The notes under the pieces were generated by a model. That model made no database searches and had not been told where the DNA came from. It saw only the letters and a list, made by a program, of their open reading frames with translations. Both the position numbers and the translations under genes were made by a program. A DNA stretch of 36,316 bases, taken from contig CACGVC010000009.1 of assembly GCA_902576335.1 (NCBI GenBank), forward strand, positions 1 through 36,316, read 5' to 3'. Below are positions 10,015 to 19,449 of this stretch, in pieces. How positions within the stretch are numbered: position 1 is the first letter of the stretch; the number at the start of each line of letters is the position of its first letter. Source of the DNA: an uncultured Pelagibacteraceae bacterium. Lineage in GTDB: Bacteria; Pseudomonadota; Alphaproteobacteria; Pelagibacterales; Pelagibacteraceae.

Positions 10015-10039
10015 TTACTTGACTAATTTAGTCAGGTTT
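10015..10039 (+). promoter_or_regulatory. Type 1 IscR operator
   Basis: The palindrome centres on GACTAATTTAGTC (10021-10033). Over its 25 bases it fits 23 positions of the E. coli type 1 IscR consensus as I recall it (ATASYYGACTRWWWYAGTCRRSTAT). The mismatches are the first base and the T at the second-last position. It sits 27 bases before iscR and overlaps the probable -35, as expected for [2Fe-2S]-IscR repressing its own operon. Confidence 0.8.
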
Positions 10040-10046
10040 ATATATA
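10019..10046 (+). promoter_or_regulatory. Probable sigma-70 promoter of the iscR-suf operon
   Basis: TTGACT (10019-10024) is a near-perfect -35, followed after 16 bases by TATATA (10041-10046) as -10. Initiation would fall near 10053, giving a leader of roughly 13 bases before the iscR ATG. The operator covers the -35 and most of the spacer, so repression by steric block is likely. Confidence 0.65.
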
Positions 10047-10065
10047 TCCTTAAAAATAGGCATTT

Positions 10066-10491
10066 ATGAAACTGACATCTAAAGGCAGATATGCGGTAAT
10101 GGCTTTAGTGGATCTGGCGAAATTTAATAATATTAATCCAGTTTCTCTAAGAGACATATCATTAAGACAAGGTATTTCCCTTGATTACTTAGAACAAATT
10201 TTTTCTAAACTTAGGAAAAAAGAAATTGTGCAAAGTGTAAGAGGAAATCAAGGTGGCTATGTTTTGAAAAAAAAAGCTAATGAAATAAAACTTACAAACA
10301 TTTTTGATGCCGTTGATGAAAAAGTAAAAACTGTGCAATGTAAAAAAGAGTCAAAAAAAGGCTGCAATGGCAAACCTACGAAATGTTTAACTCATAATTT
10401 ATGGGATGAACTTGAAAACCATATTAATGATTTTTTTGAGAAAAAAAGTTTAGAAGATTTAATAAAAGATAATATTGAGAGAAGAATTTAA
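10066..10491 (+). CDS. iscR: Rrf2-family Fe-S cluster regulator IscR
   Basis: The 141-residue protein begins [18 protein letters not shown], the typical Rrf2/IscR start, with a winged helix around residues 25-68 ending in [13 protein letters not shown]. Three cysteines, C92, C100 and C107, followed by LTHNLW, correspond to the IscR cluster ligands, but the spacing is C-x7-C-x6-C instead of the C-x5-C-x5-C of E. coli. IscR senses Fe-S status through a [2Fe-2S] cluster and represses its own operon when the cluster is present. It leads the suf operon here and has a matching operator upstream. One base separates it from sufB. Confidence 0.92.
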   Translation: MKLTSKGRYAVMALVDLAKFNNINPVSLRDISLRQGISLDYLEQIFSKLRKKEIVQSVRGNQGGYVLKKKANEIKLTNIFDAVDEKVKTVQCKKESKKGCNGKPTKCLTHNLWDELENHINDFFEKKSLEDLIKDNIERRI

Positions 10492-10492
10492 A

Positions 10493-11935
10493 ATGGATAC
10501 TAGAGAAAAAGATATAGAAAAGTTAAAAGATTATAAATACGGATTTACTACTGACATAGAAAATATCAAAGCTCCAAAAGGTTTAAACGAGGATGTAATA
10601 AAATTTATTTCTAATATTAAAAAAGAGCCACAGTGGATGCTAGACTTTAGATTAAAAGCTTTTGAGCGATTAAAACTTTTAAAAGAACCTAATTGGCAAA
10701 AACCAAAATATCCTAAAATTGATTATCAAGATTTATATTATTACTCAGCACCAAAAAGCATGCAGGACAAACCAAAAAGTTTAGATGAGCTTGACCCTAA
10801 ACTTTTAGAAACTTATAAAAAACTTGGGATCCCGTTGCAGGAACAAGCTAGACTAAATGGAATTGCTGTCGATGCTGTATTTGACTCCGTTTCAGTTGCA
10901 ACTACTTTTAAAGGTGAATTGACTAAACATGGAATAATTTTTTGTTCAATGTCAGAGGCTATTCAGAAACATCCTGATCTAGTAAAAAAATATTTAGGTA
11001 CTGTAATACCAGTTACTGATCATTTCTTTGCCACACTAAATTCTGCTGTTTTCACAGATGGATCATTTGTTTATATTCCCGAGGGAGTTAAGTGTCCAAT
11101 GGAACTATCAACTTATTTTAGAATTAATGCATCAGAGACTGGACAGTTCGAAAGAACATTAATCATTGCTGACAAAGGCAGTTACGTAAGTTACCTCGAG
11201 GGATGTACCGCTCCAATGAGAGATGAAAACCAATTACACGCAGCAAATGTAGAATTAATTGCCTTAGACGATGCGGAAATAAAATATTCAACAGTACAAA
11301 ATTGGTATCCAGGCGATGAAAACGGCAAAGGAGGAATTTATAATTTTGTAACTAAAAGAGGATTATGTAAGGGAAAAAATTCTAAAATTTCTTGGACACA
11401 AGTTGAAACTGGTTCAGCTATAACTTGGAAATATCCAAGCTGTATATTAAAAGGTGATAATTCAATTGGTGAATTTTATTCTATAGCAATTACAAATAAT
11501 CATCAAAAAGCAGACACTGGAACAAAGATGATTCATCTAGGAAAAAATACCAAAAGTAAAATTATTTCCAAAGGTATAAGCGCTGGATTTTCAGATATGA
11601 CTTACAGAGGTTTAGTGGATATTAATTCAAAAGCTAAAAATTCTAGTAACTATACGCAATGTGATTCTTTATTAATGGGTAACAAGTGTGGTGCGCACAC
11701 AGTACCTTATATAAAAAATAAAAATTTTGATTCAAATATTGCACATGAAGCTACAACATCAAAAATTAGCGAAGAACAATTACATTATTGTCAACAAAGA
11801 GGACTTAATGCTGAGGAAGCTGTAGGATTAATTGTTAATGGTTTTTGCAAGGAAGTACTTCAACAATTACCAATGGAGTTTGCAGTGGAAGCACAGAAGC
11901 TTGTAGGTATAAGCTTAGAAGGTAGTGTTGGTTAA
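10493..11935 (+). CDS. sufB: Fe-S cluster assembly scaffold subunit SufB
   Basis: The 480-residue protein shows SufB hallmarks: YYYSAPK near the N-terminus, [16 protein letters not shown] text, [39 protein letters not shown], the [20 protein letters not shown] beta-helix core and [18 protein letters not shown]. It forms the SufBC2D scaffold on which [4Fe-4S] clusters are built. I start it at ATG 10493, one base after the iscR stop. A longer frame opening at 10475 would run into iscR and adds no conserved residues. The TAATG junction with sufC shares one base. Confidence 0.96.
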   Translation: MDTREKDIEKLKDYKYGFTTDIENIKAPKGLNEDVIKFISNIKKEPQWMLDFRLKAFERLKLLKEPNWQKPKYPKIDYQDLYYYSAPKSMQDKPKSLDELDPKLLETYKKLGIPLQEQARLNGIAVDAVFDSVSVATTFKGELTKHGIIFCSMSEAIQKHPDLVKKYLGTVIPVTDHFFATLNSAVFTDGSFVYIPEGVKCPMELSTYFRINASETGQFERTLIIADKGSYVSYLEGCTAPMRDENQLHAANVELIALDDAEIKYSTVQNWYPGDENGKGGIYNFVTKRGLCKGKNSKISWTQVETGSAITWKYPSCILKGDNSIGEFYSIAITNNHQKADTGTKMIHLGKNTKSKIISKGISAGFSDMTYRGLVDINSKAKNSSNYTQCDSLLMGNKCGAHTVPYIKNKNFDSNIAHEATTSKISEEQLHYCQQRGLNAEEAVGLIVNGFCKEVLQQLPMEFAVEAQKLVGISLEGSVG

Positions 11936-12669
11936 TGCTTAAGATAAACAATTTAAATGCCAATGTTGAGAATAAATCTATATTAAAGGGATTTTCTTTA
12001 AATATAAATCCTGGCGAAGTTCATGCAATAATGGGCCCAAATGGATCAGGAAAAAGCACATTATCTAATATTCTATCAGGAAAAAAAGGGTATGAGGTAT
12101 CAGGCGAAATTTTATTTGAAAATAGAAATTTATTTGATCTTGAGACCGAGGAAAGAGCGCATAAAGGAATATTTTTAGCTTTTCAATATCCTTTAGAAAT
12201 TCCAGGAGTAAATACAAATATATTTTTAAAAACATCACTAAATGCAATTAGAAAAGCACGTGGAGAAAAAGAATTAGATGCGATTGAATTTTTAAAGCTT
12301 GTTAAACAAAAAGCTAAAGAATTAAAATTTGACGAGGAAAAACTTAATAGACAATTAAATGTTGGTTTTTCTGGGGGAGAAAAAAAGAAGAATGAAATTT
12401 TACAAATGTCTATGTTGGCCCCAAAATTATCAATTTTAGATGAAACGGACTCAGGTTTAGACATAGATGCTTTAAAAATAGTAGCTGATGGAGTTAATAC
12501 ATTGAGAAACAAAAATAATTCTTTTTTAATAATTACTCACTATCAAAGATTACTAGATTACATAAAACCTGACTTTGTCCATGTTTTAATGAATGGAAAA
12601 ATAATTAGATCTGGTGGCCCAGAATTAGCAATAGAACTAGAAAAAAAAGGATACGAAAGTTTTAATTAA
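11935..12669 (+). CDS. sufC: Fe-S assembly ATPase SufC
   Basis: This 244-residue ABC-type ATPase has Walker A GPNGSGKST at residues 34-42, the SufC-type signature FSGGEKKKNEILQM and Walker B LSILDETDSGLD. It lacks membrane segments and pairs with SufB and SufD, powering conformational change of the scaffold. The EKKKNE sequence after SGG and the ETDSGLD after Walker B are diagnostic for SufC among ABC proteins. It sits between sufB and sufD with no spacing. Confidence 0.96.
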   Translation: MLKINNLNANVENKSILKGFSLNINPGEVHAIMGPNGSGKSTLSNILSGKKGYEVSGEILFENRNLFDLETEERAHKGIFLAFQYPLEIPGVNTNIFLKTSLNAIRKARGEKELDAIEFLKLVKQKAKELKFDEEKLNRQLNVGFSGGEKKKNEILQMSMLAPKLSILDETDSGLDIDALKIVADGVNTLRNKNNSFLIITHYQRLLDYIKPDFVHVLMNGKIIRSGGPELAIELEKKGYESFN

Positions 12670-13917
12670 ATGAGTGATCAATTACAGTCAGATTTTGATA
12701 AATTAGTAAAAACTTCAAAATTTTCTAGTGAAGAAATTAAGTTTAAAAAAAATTTTTTGAAGAATTTTATTAAAAACGGTTTTCCTAATAGAAAGCAAGA
12801 GGATTGGAAGTTTTTAGATATTAGTCAGATTATTAAAAAGAATATTAGCGATTTAAGTTTTTTCAATGACTATTCACAATCAAATAAAATTGACCCATCT
12901 GTTTTAGTTGATGGTTTGGAGCATAATAAGATTATATTTATAAATGGAAAAATTGAAAAAATTGATTTTAACTTCGAAGACCAAAATAAAATTGAAATAA
13001 TTGATGAAGCTAAAAAAGATATATCATTTGATTATGAAAATTCATTAATTGATTTGAATAGTGCATTTATTGATAAAATTTTTAAAATTTTAATTAAAAA
13101 AAATTATTCTCTAAAAAAACCTTTGATAATTTATCATTTAACAAATGATAAAATAAAGTCCACTAATATCAATTTGAGATTAGATTTCGAATTAGGTGAA
13201 AATAGTTGTTTAAAACTGATTGATTATTTTGCTGACACCACAGCGAAAAACTTTATTAATATTTTTTACAACTTCAATTTAGAAAAAGACTCAATTCTGA
13301 AAAACTATAAAATTGATAAATTTAGAAATAATAATTTAAAATACTCTTTTAACAATATTGAACAGGATAATAACAGTGTTTCAGAAACATTTATATTATC
13401 TGCTGGTTCAGATTATTTTAAAAATGAGATTAATTGTAATTTAAACGGTGAGTATTCATCAGCATTCATTAATGGTATTTTTACCTTAAAGGAGAATCAA
13501 CAACACGAAATTAGAACCACAATCAATCATTTAGTAGAAAACACAAAAAGTTATCAGCTTATTAAAAGTGTTCTTGGAAAAAATTCAAAATCTGCATATC
13601 AAGGAAGGATATTTGTAAATTCAAAAGCCCAAAAAACTGATGGATATCAATTGAGTAAAGCAATACTGCTCGATGAAACATCAGAGTTTAATGCAAAGCC
13701 AGAATTAGAAATTTATGCTGATGATGTAAAATGTTCTCACGGATCAGCATCTGGTAGCTTAAATGAAAATTCAATTTTTTATCTAATGTCTCGTGGTTTG
13801 AATTATCAACAGTCAAAAGAACTTTTGATTAATGGTTTTTTTATGGATGTTGTTGAAAAGATTACAGACGTAGAAATAAAAAACTTAATTACAAATGTTA
13901 TTGGATTGAAACAATGA
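12670..13917 (+). CDS. sufD: Fe-S assembly protein SufD
   Basis: This 415-residue protein begins directly after the sufC stop. The N-terminal helical part contains FPNRKQEDWKFLDIS, the usual SufD lead-in. The C-terminal half holds the SufB/SufD beta-helix core with YQGRIFVNSKAQKTDGYQ, LEIYADDVKCSHGSASGSL and YLMSRGLNYQQSKELLINGF. It is the non-identical partner of SufB in SufBC2D. The middle (residues about 100-260) is diverged and rich in Asn and Lys. The stop overlaps the sufS start by four bases. Confidence 0.94.
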   Translation: MSDQLQSDFDKLVKTSKFSSEEIKFKKNFLKNFIKNGFPNRKQEDWKFLDISQIIKKNISDLSFFNDYSQSNKIDPSVLVDGLEHNKIIFINGKIEKIDFNFEDQNKIEIIDEAKKDISFDYENSLIDLNSAFIDKIFKILIKKNYSLKKPLIIYHLTNDKIKSTNINLRLDFELGENSCLKLIDYFADTTAKNFINIFYNFNLEKDSILKNYKIDKFRNNNLKYSFNNIEQDNNSVSETFILSAGSDYFKNEINCNLNGEYSSAFINGIFTLKENQQHEIRTTINHLVENTKSYQLIKSVLGKNSKSAYQGRIFVNSKAQKTDGYQLSKAILLDETSEFNAKPELEIYADDVKCSHGSASGSLNENSIFYLMSRGLNYQQSKELLINGFFMDVVEKITDVEIKNLITNVIGLKQ

Positions 13918-15131
13918 ACATAAATAATATTAGAAAAGAGTTTCCGATTTTTGATGAAAAAATTCAGAATAATGATTTAGTTTACCTAGATAGCGCTAAC
14001 TCATCTCAAAAACCAAAGGTAGTTCTAGATAGAATAAATGATTTCTATTCTAAACAGTTTTCAAATGTAGGCAGAAGCATACATTATTTAGCTGTTGCAG
14101 CCACTAATTTGTATGAAAATACAAGAACTTCTGTCCAAAAATATATAAATGCGAAAGATAAAAATGAAATTGTATTTACTAAAGGTGCTACAGAAGCTTT
14201 AAATTTGGTCGCAAACACTTTAGGTCAAGCGATCTTAGAGCCAAATGACGAAATTTTAATTACAGAGCTAGAGCATCACTCAAATTATGTTCCATGGCAT
14301 TTTTTAAGAAAATCCAAAAATATAAAAATAAAGTTTGCAGAGATAAATGAAGACGGAGATATTCCGATTGAAAATATAGAAAAAGAAATTACAGATAAAA
14401 CTAAAGTAATAGCAATAACTCATTTATCCAATGTCACTGGTGCAGTTTTACCAATCAAAGAGATAACTCAATTAGCACATTCAAAGGGCATAGTTGTTGT
14501 AGTAGATGGATGTCAGGGAGGACCACATTTAAAATTAGATATGCAAGACCTGGATTGCGATTTTTATGCGATATCATGTCATAAAATGTATGGCCCGACA
14601 GGACTTGGAGTTTTGTATGGAAAAAAGAAATGGTTAGAGCAACTTCCACCATACCAAGGAGGTGGAGGAATGATAAATGAAGTTAAAAAAGATAGAATTT
14701 CTTATGGTGAGCTTCCAAATAAATATGAAGCTGGGACAATGGCTACAGCTCAAGTCATCGCGTTTGACCAATCAATAAAATTTTTAGAAAGTATTGGAAT
14801 TGATAATATTATTAAACATGAAAAAGAATTAATAGAATACGGCCAAGAAATTTTAAAAAAAAATAATTCTGTGAAGCTAATTGGAAATCCAAAAGATCGA
14901 GGCGGAGTTCTATCTTTTACTGTAGAAGGGGTACATCCACATGACATTGCAACTATTCTAGATGAAACTGGAGTTGCTATTAGAGCGGGTCATCATTGTT
15001 GTCAAATACTTCATGATAAACTAGGTATACCTGCAAGTGCACGAGCATCATTAGGAGTTTATAATACCAAAGATGATTTAGATAAACTAAATGAAGGTAT
15101 TAATAATTGTAAAAAAATTTTTGATTTATAA
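13914..15131 (+). CDS. sufS: Cysteine desulfurase SufS (group II)
   Basis: The 405-residue, PLP-dependent, class V aminotransferase-fold enzyme takes sulfur from cysteine for cluster assembly. It has VYLDSANSSQKP near the start, the PLP lysine K224 in SCHKMYGPTG and a C-terminal RAGHHCCQ with catalytic C362. The short active-site loop and RxGHHC are SufS/CsdA-like. A second cysteine follows directly at C363. The start overlaps sufD by four bases and the stop shares one base with sufU. No sufE is visible, so SufU is its probable sulfur acceptor. Confidence 0.96.
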   Translation: MNINNIRKEFPIFDEKIQNNDLVYLDSANSSQKPKVVLDRINDFYSKQFSNVGRSIHYLAVAATNLYENTRTSVQKYINAKDKNEIVFTKGATEALNLVANTLGQAILEPNDEILITELEHHSNYVPWHFLRKSKNIKIKFAEINEDGDIPIENIEKEITDKTKVIAITHLSNVTGAVLPIKEITQLAHSKGIVVVVDGCQGGPHLKLDMQDLDCDFYAISCHKMYGPTGLGVLYGKKKWLEQLPPYQGGGGMINEVKKDRISYGELPNKYEAGTMATAQVIAFDQSIKFLESIGIDNIIKHEKELIEYGQEILKKNNSVKLIGNPKDRGGVLSFTVEGVHPHDIATILDETGVAIRAGHHCCQILHDKLGIPASARASLGVYNTKDDLDKLNEGINNCKKIFDL

Positions 15132-15595
15132 TGAACTTAAAAGAATTATATCAAGAAATAATTTTAGAGCATGGAAAGAACCCTAGAAATTTAGGAAAAA
15201 CAGAAAATTTTAATAAAGATGCAAAAGGCAATAATCCACTATGTGGAGATAATGTACACGTATATCTTAAATTAAATGACCAAAGAAAAGTTGAGGATAT
15301 TTCTTTCGAAGGAAGTGGATGTGCAATATCAATGGCATCAGCTTCTATAATGACAGATTTGATTAAAGGTAAAAGTGATAATGAAGCTAAAGAAATAATA
15401 GAGGATTTTTTAGGAATGATAAAAGAAAATCCTGAACTTAAAAATAATATTTTAAAAGAGGACGATAAAACAAAATTGATGTGTTTATCAGGTGTTAAAC
15501 AATATCCAATGAGAGTTAAATGTGCTACCTTATCATGGCACACTTTGTTATCTGCAATGGAAAATGATGGGAAAGAAATAACTACAGAAAATTAA
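15131..15595 (+). CDS. sufU: SufU-type sulfur acceptor/scaffold
   Basis: This 154-residue IscU-fold protein has the SufU layout: GNNPLCGD with C38 and D40, FEGSGCAIS with C64, an inserted stretch of about 20 residues, then CLSGVKQYPMRVKCATLSW with C131. The ligand set Cys-Asp-Cys-Cys and the insertion between the second and third cysteines separate SufU from IscU. SufU binds zinc and accepts persulfide sulfur from SufS. It replaces SufE in this operon. An extra cysteine sits at C118. Confidence 0.92.
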   Translation: MNLKELYQEIILEHGKNPRNLGKTENFNKDAKGNNPLCGDNVHVYLKLNDQRKVEDISFEGSGCAISMASASIMTDLIKGKSDNEAKEIIEDFLGMIKENPELKNNILKEDDKTKLMCLSGVKQYPMRVKCATLSWHTLLSAMENDGKEITTEN

Positions 15596-15597
15596 TT

Positions 15598-15894
15598 ATG
15601 GAAGTAAAAAACAAAATAATTGAGGAAATTAAAAAAATTTATGATCCTGAATTACCAGTGAACATATATGAACTTGGTTTAATTTATGATATACAAGTAA
15701 ATGGTCGTAAAGCTGAAATCAAGATGACATTAACCACACCGAATTGTCCTGTTGCAGAAAGTTTACCAAAAGAAGTAAAAGAGGGTGCAATGCAAGTAGA
15801 GGGAATAGATGACGTAAATCTTGAATTGGTTTGGGATCCTCCTTGGAATAAAGATATGATGTCAGATGCAGCGAAATTGGAGTTAAACTTATAA
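15598..15894 (+). CDS. sufT: SufT/MIP18-family (DUF59) Fe-S maturation factor
   Basis: The 98-residue protein is a single MIP18-like domain: KKIYDPELPVNIYELGLIYD near residues 12-31 and MTLTTPNCPVAESLP with the conserved C50, ending in VWDPPWNKDMMS. Members take part in [4Fe-4S] maturation or transfer. The position between sufU and the A-type carrier agrees with that. The ATG lies two bases after the sufU stop and the TAA shares its last base with the next ATG. Confidence 0.9.
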   Translation: MEVKNKIIEEIKKIYDPELPVNIYELGLIYDIQVNGRKAEIKMTLTTPNCPVAESLPKEVKEGAMQVEGIDDVNLELVWDPPWNKDMMSDAAKLELNL

Positions 15895-16226
15895 TGAACC
15901 CTATTATTAAATTAAGCGATAATGCAGCTTTAAAAATTAAAGAAATAATGTCTAACGCTGAAAAAAATGCGATAGGTGTACGAGTTTCTGTAAAATCAGG
16001 TGGTTGTGCAGGTATGTCATACGTAATGGAATATTCAAAAGAAGTAAATCCTAATGATGAGTTGATTGAAGATAAAGGAGTAAAAGTTTACATTGATTCG
16101 GCGGCAGTTATGTATCTTTTAGGCACTGAGATGGATTATAAAAAGGAAGACTTCTCATCATCGTTTGTCTTCAATAACCCCAATGAAACTGAGCGTTGTG
16201 GTTGTGGAGAGTCTTTTAAAGTATAG
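15894..16226 (+). CDS. sufA: A-type Fe-S carrier protein (SufA/ErpA/IscA family)
   Basis: This 110-residue protein has the three conserved cysteines of A-type carriers: C38 in SGGCAGMSY and C102 and C104 in the closing RCGCGESF motif. The family takes clusters from the scaffold to target apoproteins. Sequence alone does not separate SufA from ErpA here; position at the end of the suf operon favours SufA. It is the last gene before a gap of 56 bases. Confidence 0.93.
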   Translation: MNPIIKLSDNAALKIKEIMSNAEKNAIGVRVSVKSGGCAGMSYVMEYSKEVNPNDELIEDKGVKVYIDSAAVMYLLGTEMDYKKEDFSSSFVFNNPNETERCGCGESFKV

Positions 16227-16282
16227 TCCTATTTTGAACATATCAGAGTTGCAATAAACGCATAGAATGATAATATCTACTC

Positions 16283-16453
16283 ATGAACGTCTTTGAAATC
16301 AGAAATTTGCAAAACAGCGAGAATAGAAAAGAGAAGAGAAAAAATTTTTTAAGATCTCTTATAAAGTCTGTTGATAATGGAGCAAATGGAACACTTGATT
16401 ACATTGTTAAAAAAGGTTCTGGCAAAAACAAAATTGCTAAAACTAGACAATAA
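16283..16453 (+). CDS. Small basic protein of unknown function (56 residues)
   Basis: An ATG at 16283 opens 56 codons ending at TAA 16451-16453. The product begins MNVFEIRNLQNSENRKEKRK and ends KKGSGKNKIAKTRQ. It is strongly basic, has no membrane segment or cysteine, and I do not recognise it. The frame fills almost exactly the space between sufA and the convergent glnA stop, which supports it as a gene in such a compact genome. It could be a nucleic-acid-binding or ribosome-associated small protein, but this is a guess from charge only. Confidence 0.5.
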   Translation: MNVFEIRNLQNSENRKEKRKNFLRSLIKSVDNGANGTLDYIVKKGSGKNKIAKTRQ

Positions 16454-16455
16454 AA

Positions 16456-17862
16456 TTAACAACTGTAATACATCTCAAACTCTATAGGATGAGGTGTGTG
16501 CTCAAAATTGTGTATTTCCTCAAACTTTAAAGCAATGTAAGCATCTATTTGATCATCAGTAAATACATTACCTTGTTTCAAGAAATCTCTATCTTTATCA
16601 AGACTTTCCATTGCTTCTCTTAAAGATCCACAAACAGTTGGAATTTTTTTAACTTCATCTTCTGATAAAGCATAAAGATCTTTATCAAATGATTTACCTG
16701 GATCAATTTTATTCTTTATTCCATCTAATCCAGCCATTAACATTGAAGCGAAAGTTAAATATGGATTACCAGCAGCATCACCAAATCTAATTTCACATCT
16801 AGCTGCTTTTTTACTTAAAGTGATAGGAATTCTGCAAGATGCTGATCTGTTTCTTGCCGAATAAGCTAATAAAACGGGAGCTTCAAATCCTGGAATTAGT
16901 CTTTTGTAACTATTCGTTGTAGCATTTGAAAAAGCATTTATAGCTTTTGCATGTTTTAAAATTCCACCTATGTAGTGTAAAGCTGTATCGGATAAACCAG
17001 CATATTTATCACCAGAAAATAATGCAGTATCACCTTTCCAAATTGATTGGTGAACGTGCATACCTGAACCGTTGTCACCTTTAACAGGTTTAGGCATAAA
17101 TGTAGCCGTCTTACCAAAAGAGTGAGAAACCATGTGGACAGCATATTTGTAAAGTTGTAAGTTATCTGCTTGATCTACAAGGGTTCCAAAATACATTCCA
17201 AGTTCATGTTGACTAGGTGCAACCTCGTGGTGGTGTTTTTCAACTTTAATCCCCATTTCTTTCATTGCTTTTAAATATTCACTTCTCATATCCTGTTCAC
17301 TATCAACAGGAGGAACTGGGAAATAACCGCCTTTAATTCCCGGTCTGTGACCCATGTTTCCATTTTCATACTCTTTTCCTGAATTGTAAGGACCTTCCTT
17401 ACTATCTATTTTAAATCCAGTTTCATTCATGTCATTTTTAAATCTTACATCGTCGAATACAAAAAATTCAGCTTCAGGACCAAAAAATGCTTTATCTCCA
17501 ATTCCTGAACTTTTTAAATACGCTTCAGCTTTTTTAGCTGTTCCTCTAGGATCTCTCTCGTAAGGATCTTTTTTAATTGCATCTAAAACATCACAAAAAA
17601 GGTTTAATGTGTTATGAGATGTAAAAGGATCAACAATTGCTCTAGAATTATCTGGTTTTAGGATCATATCAGACTCATTAATAGCTTTCCAACCAGCTAT
17701 AGATGAACCATCAAAAAAAATTCCATCTTTTAACATATCCTCATCAACCATTTTGGCATCCATGGTTACATGTTGAAGCTTACCTCTTGGATCAGTGAAT
17801 CTTAAATCTACGTATTCAATTTCTTTGTCTTTTATAATTTTTAGTACATTGCTTGAACTCAT
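16456..17862 (-). CDS. glnA: Glutamine synthetase type I
   Basis: The 468-residue length is that of a GSI-beta enzyme. Motifs include [58 protein letters not shown] and [21 protein letters not shown]. The adenylylation tyrosine falls at Y397 in [14 protein letters not shown], so control by a GlnE-type adenylyltransferase is expected. It joins ammonia and glutamate to glutamine in the cytoplasm. A strong GGAGG ribosome-binding site sits just before the ATG. No GlnB gene is next to it. It is convergent with the small basic ORF and divergent from the YbaK-like gene. Confidence 0.97.
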   Translation of the reverse strand: MSSSNVLKIIKDKEIEYVDLRFTDPRGKLQHVTMDAKMVDEDMLKDGIFFDGSSIAGWKAINESDMILKPDNSRAIVDPFTSHNTLNLFCDVLDAIKKDPYERDPRGTAKKAEAYLKSSGIGDKAFFGPEAEFFVFDDVRFKNDMNETGFKIDSKEGPYNSGKEYENGNMGHRPGIKGGYFPVPPVDSEQDMRSEYLKAMKEMGIKVEKHHHEVAPSQHELGMYFGTLVDQADNLQLYKYAVHMVSHSFGKTATFMPKPVKGDNGSGMHVHQSIWKGDTALFSGDKYAGLSDTALHYIGGILKHAKAINAFSNATTNSYKRLIPGFEAPVLLAYSARNRSASCRIPITLSKKAARCEIRFGDAAGNPYLTFASMLMAGLDGIKNKIDPGKSFDKDLYALSEDEVKKIPTVCGSLREAMESLDKDRDFLKQGNVFTDDQIDAYIALKFEEIHNFEHTPHPIEFEMYYSC

Positions 17863-17999
17863 TTCTGCCTCCGTAATTCAATGGTTGTGATACCAAATAA
17901 AGATTGATAAATAATCCTCTTTTACTTAATAACACCTATGCATTTTTAACATAAGTGTATAATGAAATTAGATAAATAACTAACAATTAGAAGTTGAAA

Positions 18000-18479
18000 A
18001 TGACTCCAAAGGATAAAGAGCCCGTTAAAAGAGTTGAAAAGATTATAAAAGAATTTGATGAGAATTTAAACGTAAGCCTCTTAAAAACATCAGCAAGAAC
18101 AGCCTCAGAGGCAGCCACTTCCTTAAATTGCGATGTTGGAGCAATCGTCAAAAGCTTACTTTTTAGGACCGATAATAAATATACTTTATTTTTAGTGGCC
18201 GGAGATAAGAAGGCTTCTTTAAAAAAGATAAAAAAAAATATTAAATTTTTTGATGTTTCAATGGCTTCAGCTGAGGAAGTAAAAAACATAACTGGATATA
18301 CTATCGGAGGTGTTTCTCCAGTAGGTCATATAAAAAATATTGATATTTACATTGATAAATCATTAGAAAGATTCGACTTTTTGTTTGCTGCAGCTGGACA
18401 TCCAAATTGCATATTCAAAATAACCTTTTTAGATTTAAAAAAAATTACAAAGGGTGTAATTGAAGATATAATAGAATGA
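18000..18479 (+). CDS. YbaK/EbsC-family aminoacyl-tRNA deacylase
   Basis: This 159-residue cytoplasmic protein belongs to the YbaK/ProX fold: CDVGAIVKSLLFR holds the conserved lysine, followed by GGVSPVGH and AAGHPNCIFKI. Family members hydrolyse mischarged tRNAs such as Cys- or Ala-tRNA-Pro. I start at ATG 18000; a TTG six bases upstream is also in frame. A TATAAT at 17958-17963 could be its -10. The stop overlaps the transporter start by four bases, so they are co-transcribed. Confidence 0.85.
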   Translation: MTPKDKEPVKRVEKIIKEFDENLNVSLLKTSARTASEAATSLNCDVGAIVKSLLFRTDNKYTLFLVAGDKKASLKKIKKNIKFFDVSMASAEEVKNITGYTIGGVSPVGHIKNIDIYIDKSLERFDFLFAAAGHPNCIFKITFLDLKKITKGVIEDIIE

Positions 18480-19375
18480 AACAACCAACTTTATTTGATT
18501 ACCTTTTATTAATTTTTTTAGCATTAATTTGGGCATCTGCTTTTTTTAATATAAAAATTGCAACCTATTCATTCGGGCCTATCACAATTGCATTTTTGAG
18601 AGTTTTTTTTGGTGCAATACCCGTTCTGTTGCTTTGTTATTACAAAAAAATAAAAGTGGAGGCATTTTCCAAAGACTGGCACTGGTTCGCTATGATTGGT
18701 TTTATAAATTTAGTTGCACCCTTTTATCTAATTGCTTACGGTGTGCAATCGGTTCAAAGCAATTTAGCTGCAATATTAATGTCAACAACACCATTAAGTT
18801 CTACAGTATTAGGTCACTTTTACACCAAAAATGAAAAATTTAATTTTGTTAAAACGATTGGTATTTTAATAGGATTTTCCGGAATACTATATTTATTCTC
18901 AGACAACATTTTAATTAACGAAAATAATATTTTATCTGCATTATTAATTCTCTTGGGTTCAACTTGTTATGTAATAGGTGGAGTTTTAACTCTTAAAATT
19001 AGTAAGAAAAAAAATGAAAATGTGACAGGTTCAATATTAATTTGGGCTGTGATAATTTTGATACCAATTGTAAGCTTTGCAGAACAACCTTGGAATATAA
19101 ATCCTAGACTAGATTCTACTATATCAGTAATGTATTTGGGTTTAGTCTCGACTGGAATAGCATGGCTGTTGAGATTTAAAATTTTAGTGAAAAATGGGTT
19201 AATCTTCCAATCACAAGTCTCGTATTTAATTCCAATTTTTGGAACAATTCTAAGTTATATATTTTTAAAAGAGCTAATTACTTTTAAAGTTTTGATCTCT
19301 TTAATCGCTGTTTCAATTGGTATTTATTTTGTTAGACGAGCTGATAATAAAGTAAGTAAAATTAGGGTTGATTAG
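18476..19375 (+). CDS. EamA/DMT-family membrane transporter
   Basis: The 299-residue protein has about ten hydrophobic segments in two five-helix repeats, the EamA layout. It begins with [20 protein letters not shown] and [15 protein letters not shown], typical for this family. Members export or import small metabolites such as amino acids and nucleotides; the substrate cannot be told from sequence. The last helix is followed by a short basic tail. The four-base overlap with the YbaK-like gene suggests a shared message. Confidence 0.88.
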   Translation: MKQPTLFDYLLLIFLALIWASAFFNIKIATYSFGPITIAFLRVFFGAIPVLLLCYYKKIKVEAFSKDWHWFAMIGFINLVAPFYLIAYGVQSVQSNLAAILMSTTPLSSTVLGHFYTKNEKFNFVKTIGILIGFSGILYLFSDNILINENNILSALLILLGSTCYVIGGVLTLKISKKKNENVTGSILIWAVIILIPIVSFAEQPWNINPRLDSTISVMYLGLVSTGIAWLLRFKILVKNGLIFQSQVSYLIPIFGTILSYIFLKELITFKVLISLIAVSIGIYFVRRADNKVSKIRVD

Positions 19376-19449
19376 TACAATCCAAGGTTGAAAACATTAT
19401 TGACCCATTTACAACATTATTAAAAAGGTCTTTAATTATATTTATAAAA

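Noticed and set aside
10475..10492. Longer SufB start inside iscR
   Set aside because: A good ATG at 10493 lies one base after the iscR stop; the added six residues are not SufB-like.
15151..15543. A 130-residue minus-strand open frame over sufU
   Set aside because: It is the antisense shadow of a strongly conserved gene and shows no recognisable domain.
17863..17999. Possible glutamine riboswitch (glnA RNA motif) in the glnA leader
   Set aside because: The 130-odd bases upstream of glnA on the minus strand show an AT-rich leader with a GGAGG site but none of the conserved glnA-motif helices I would expect.
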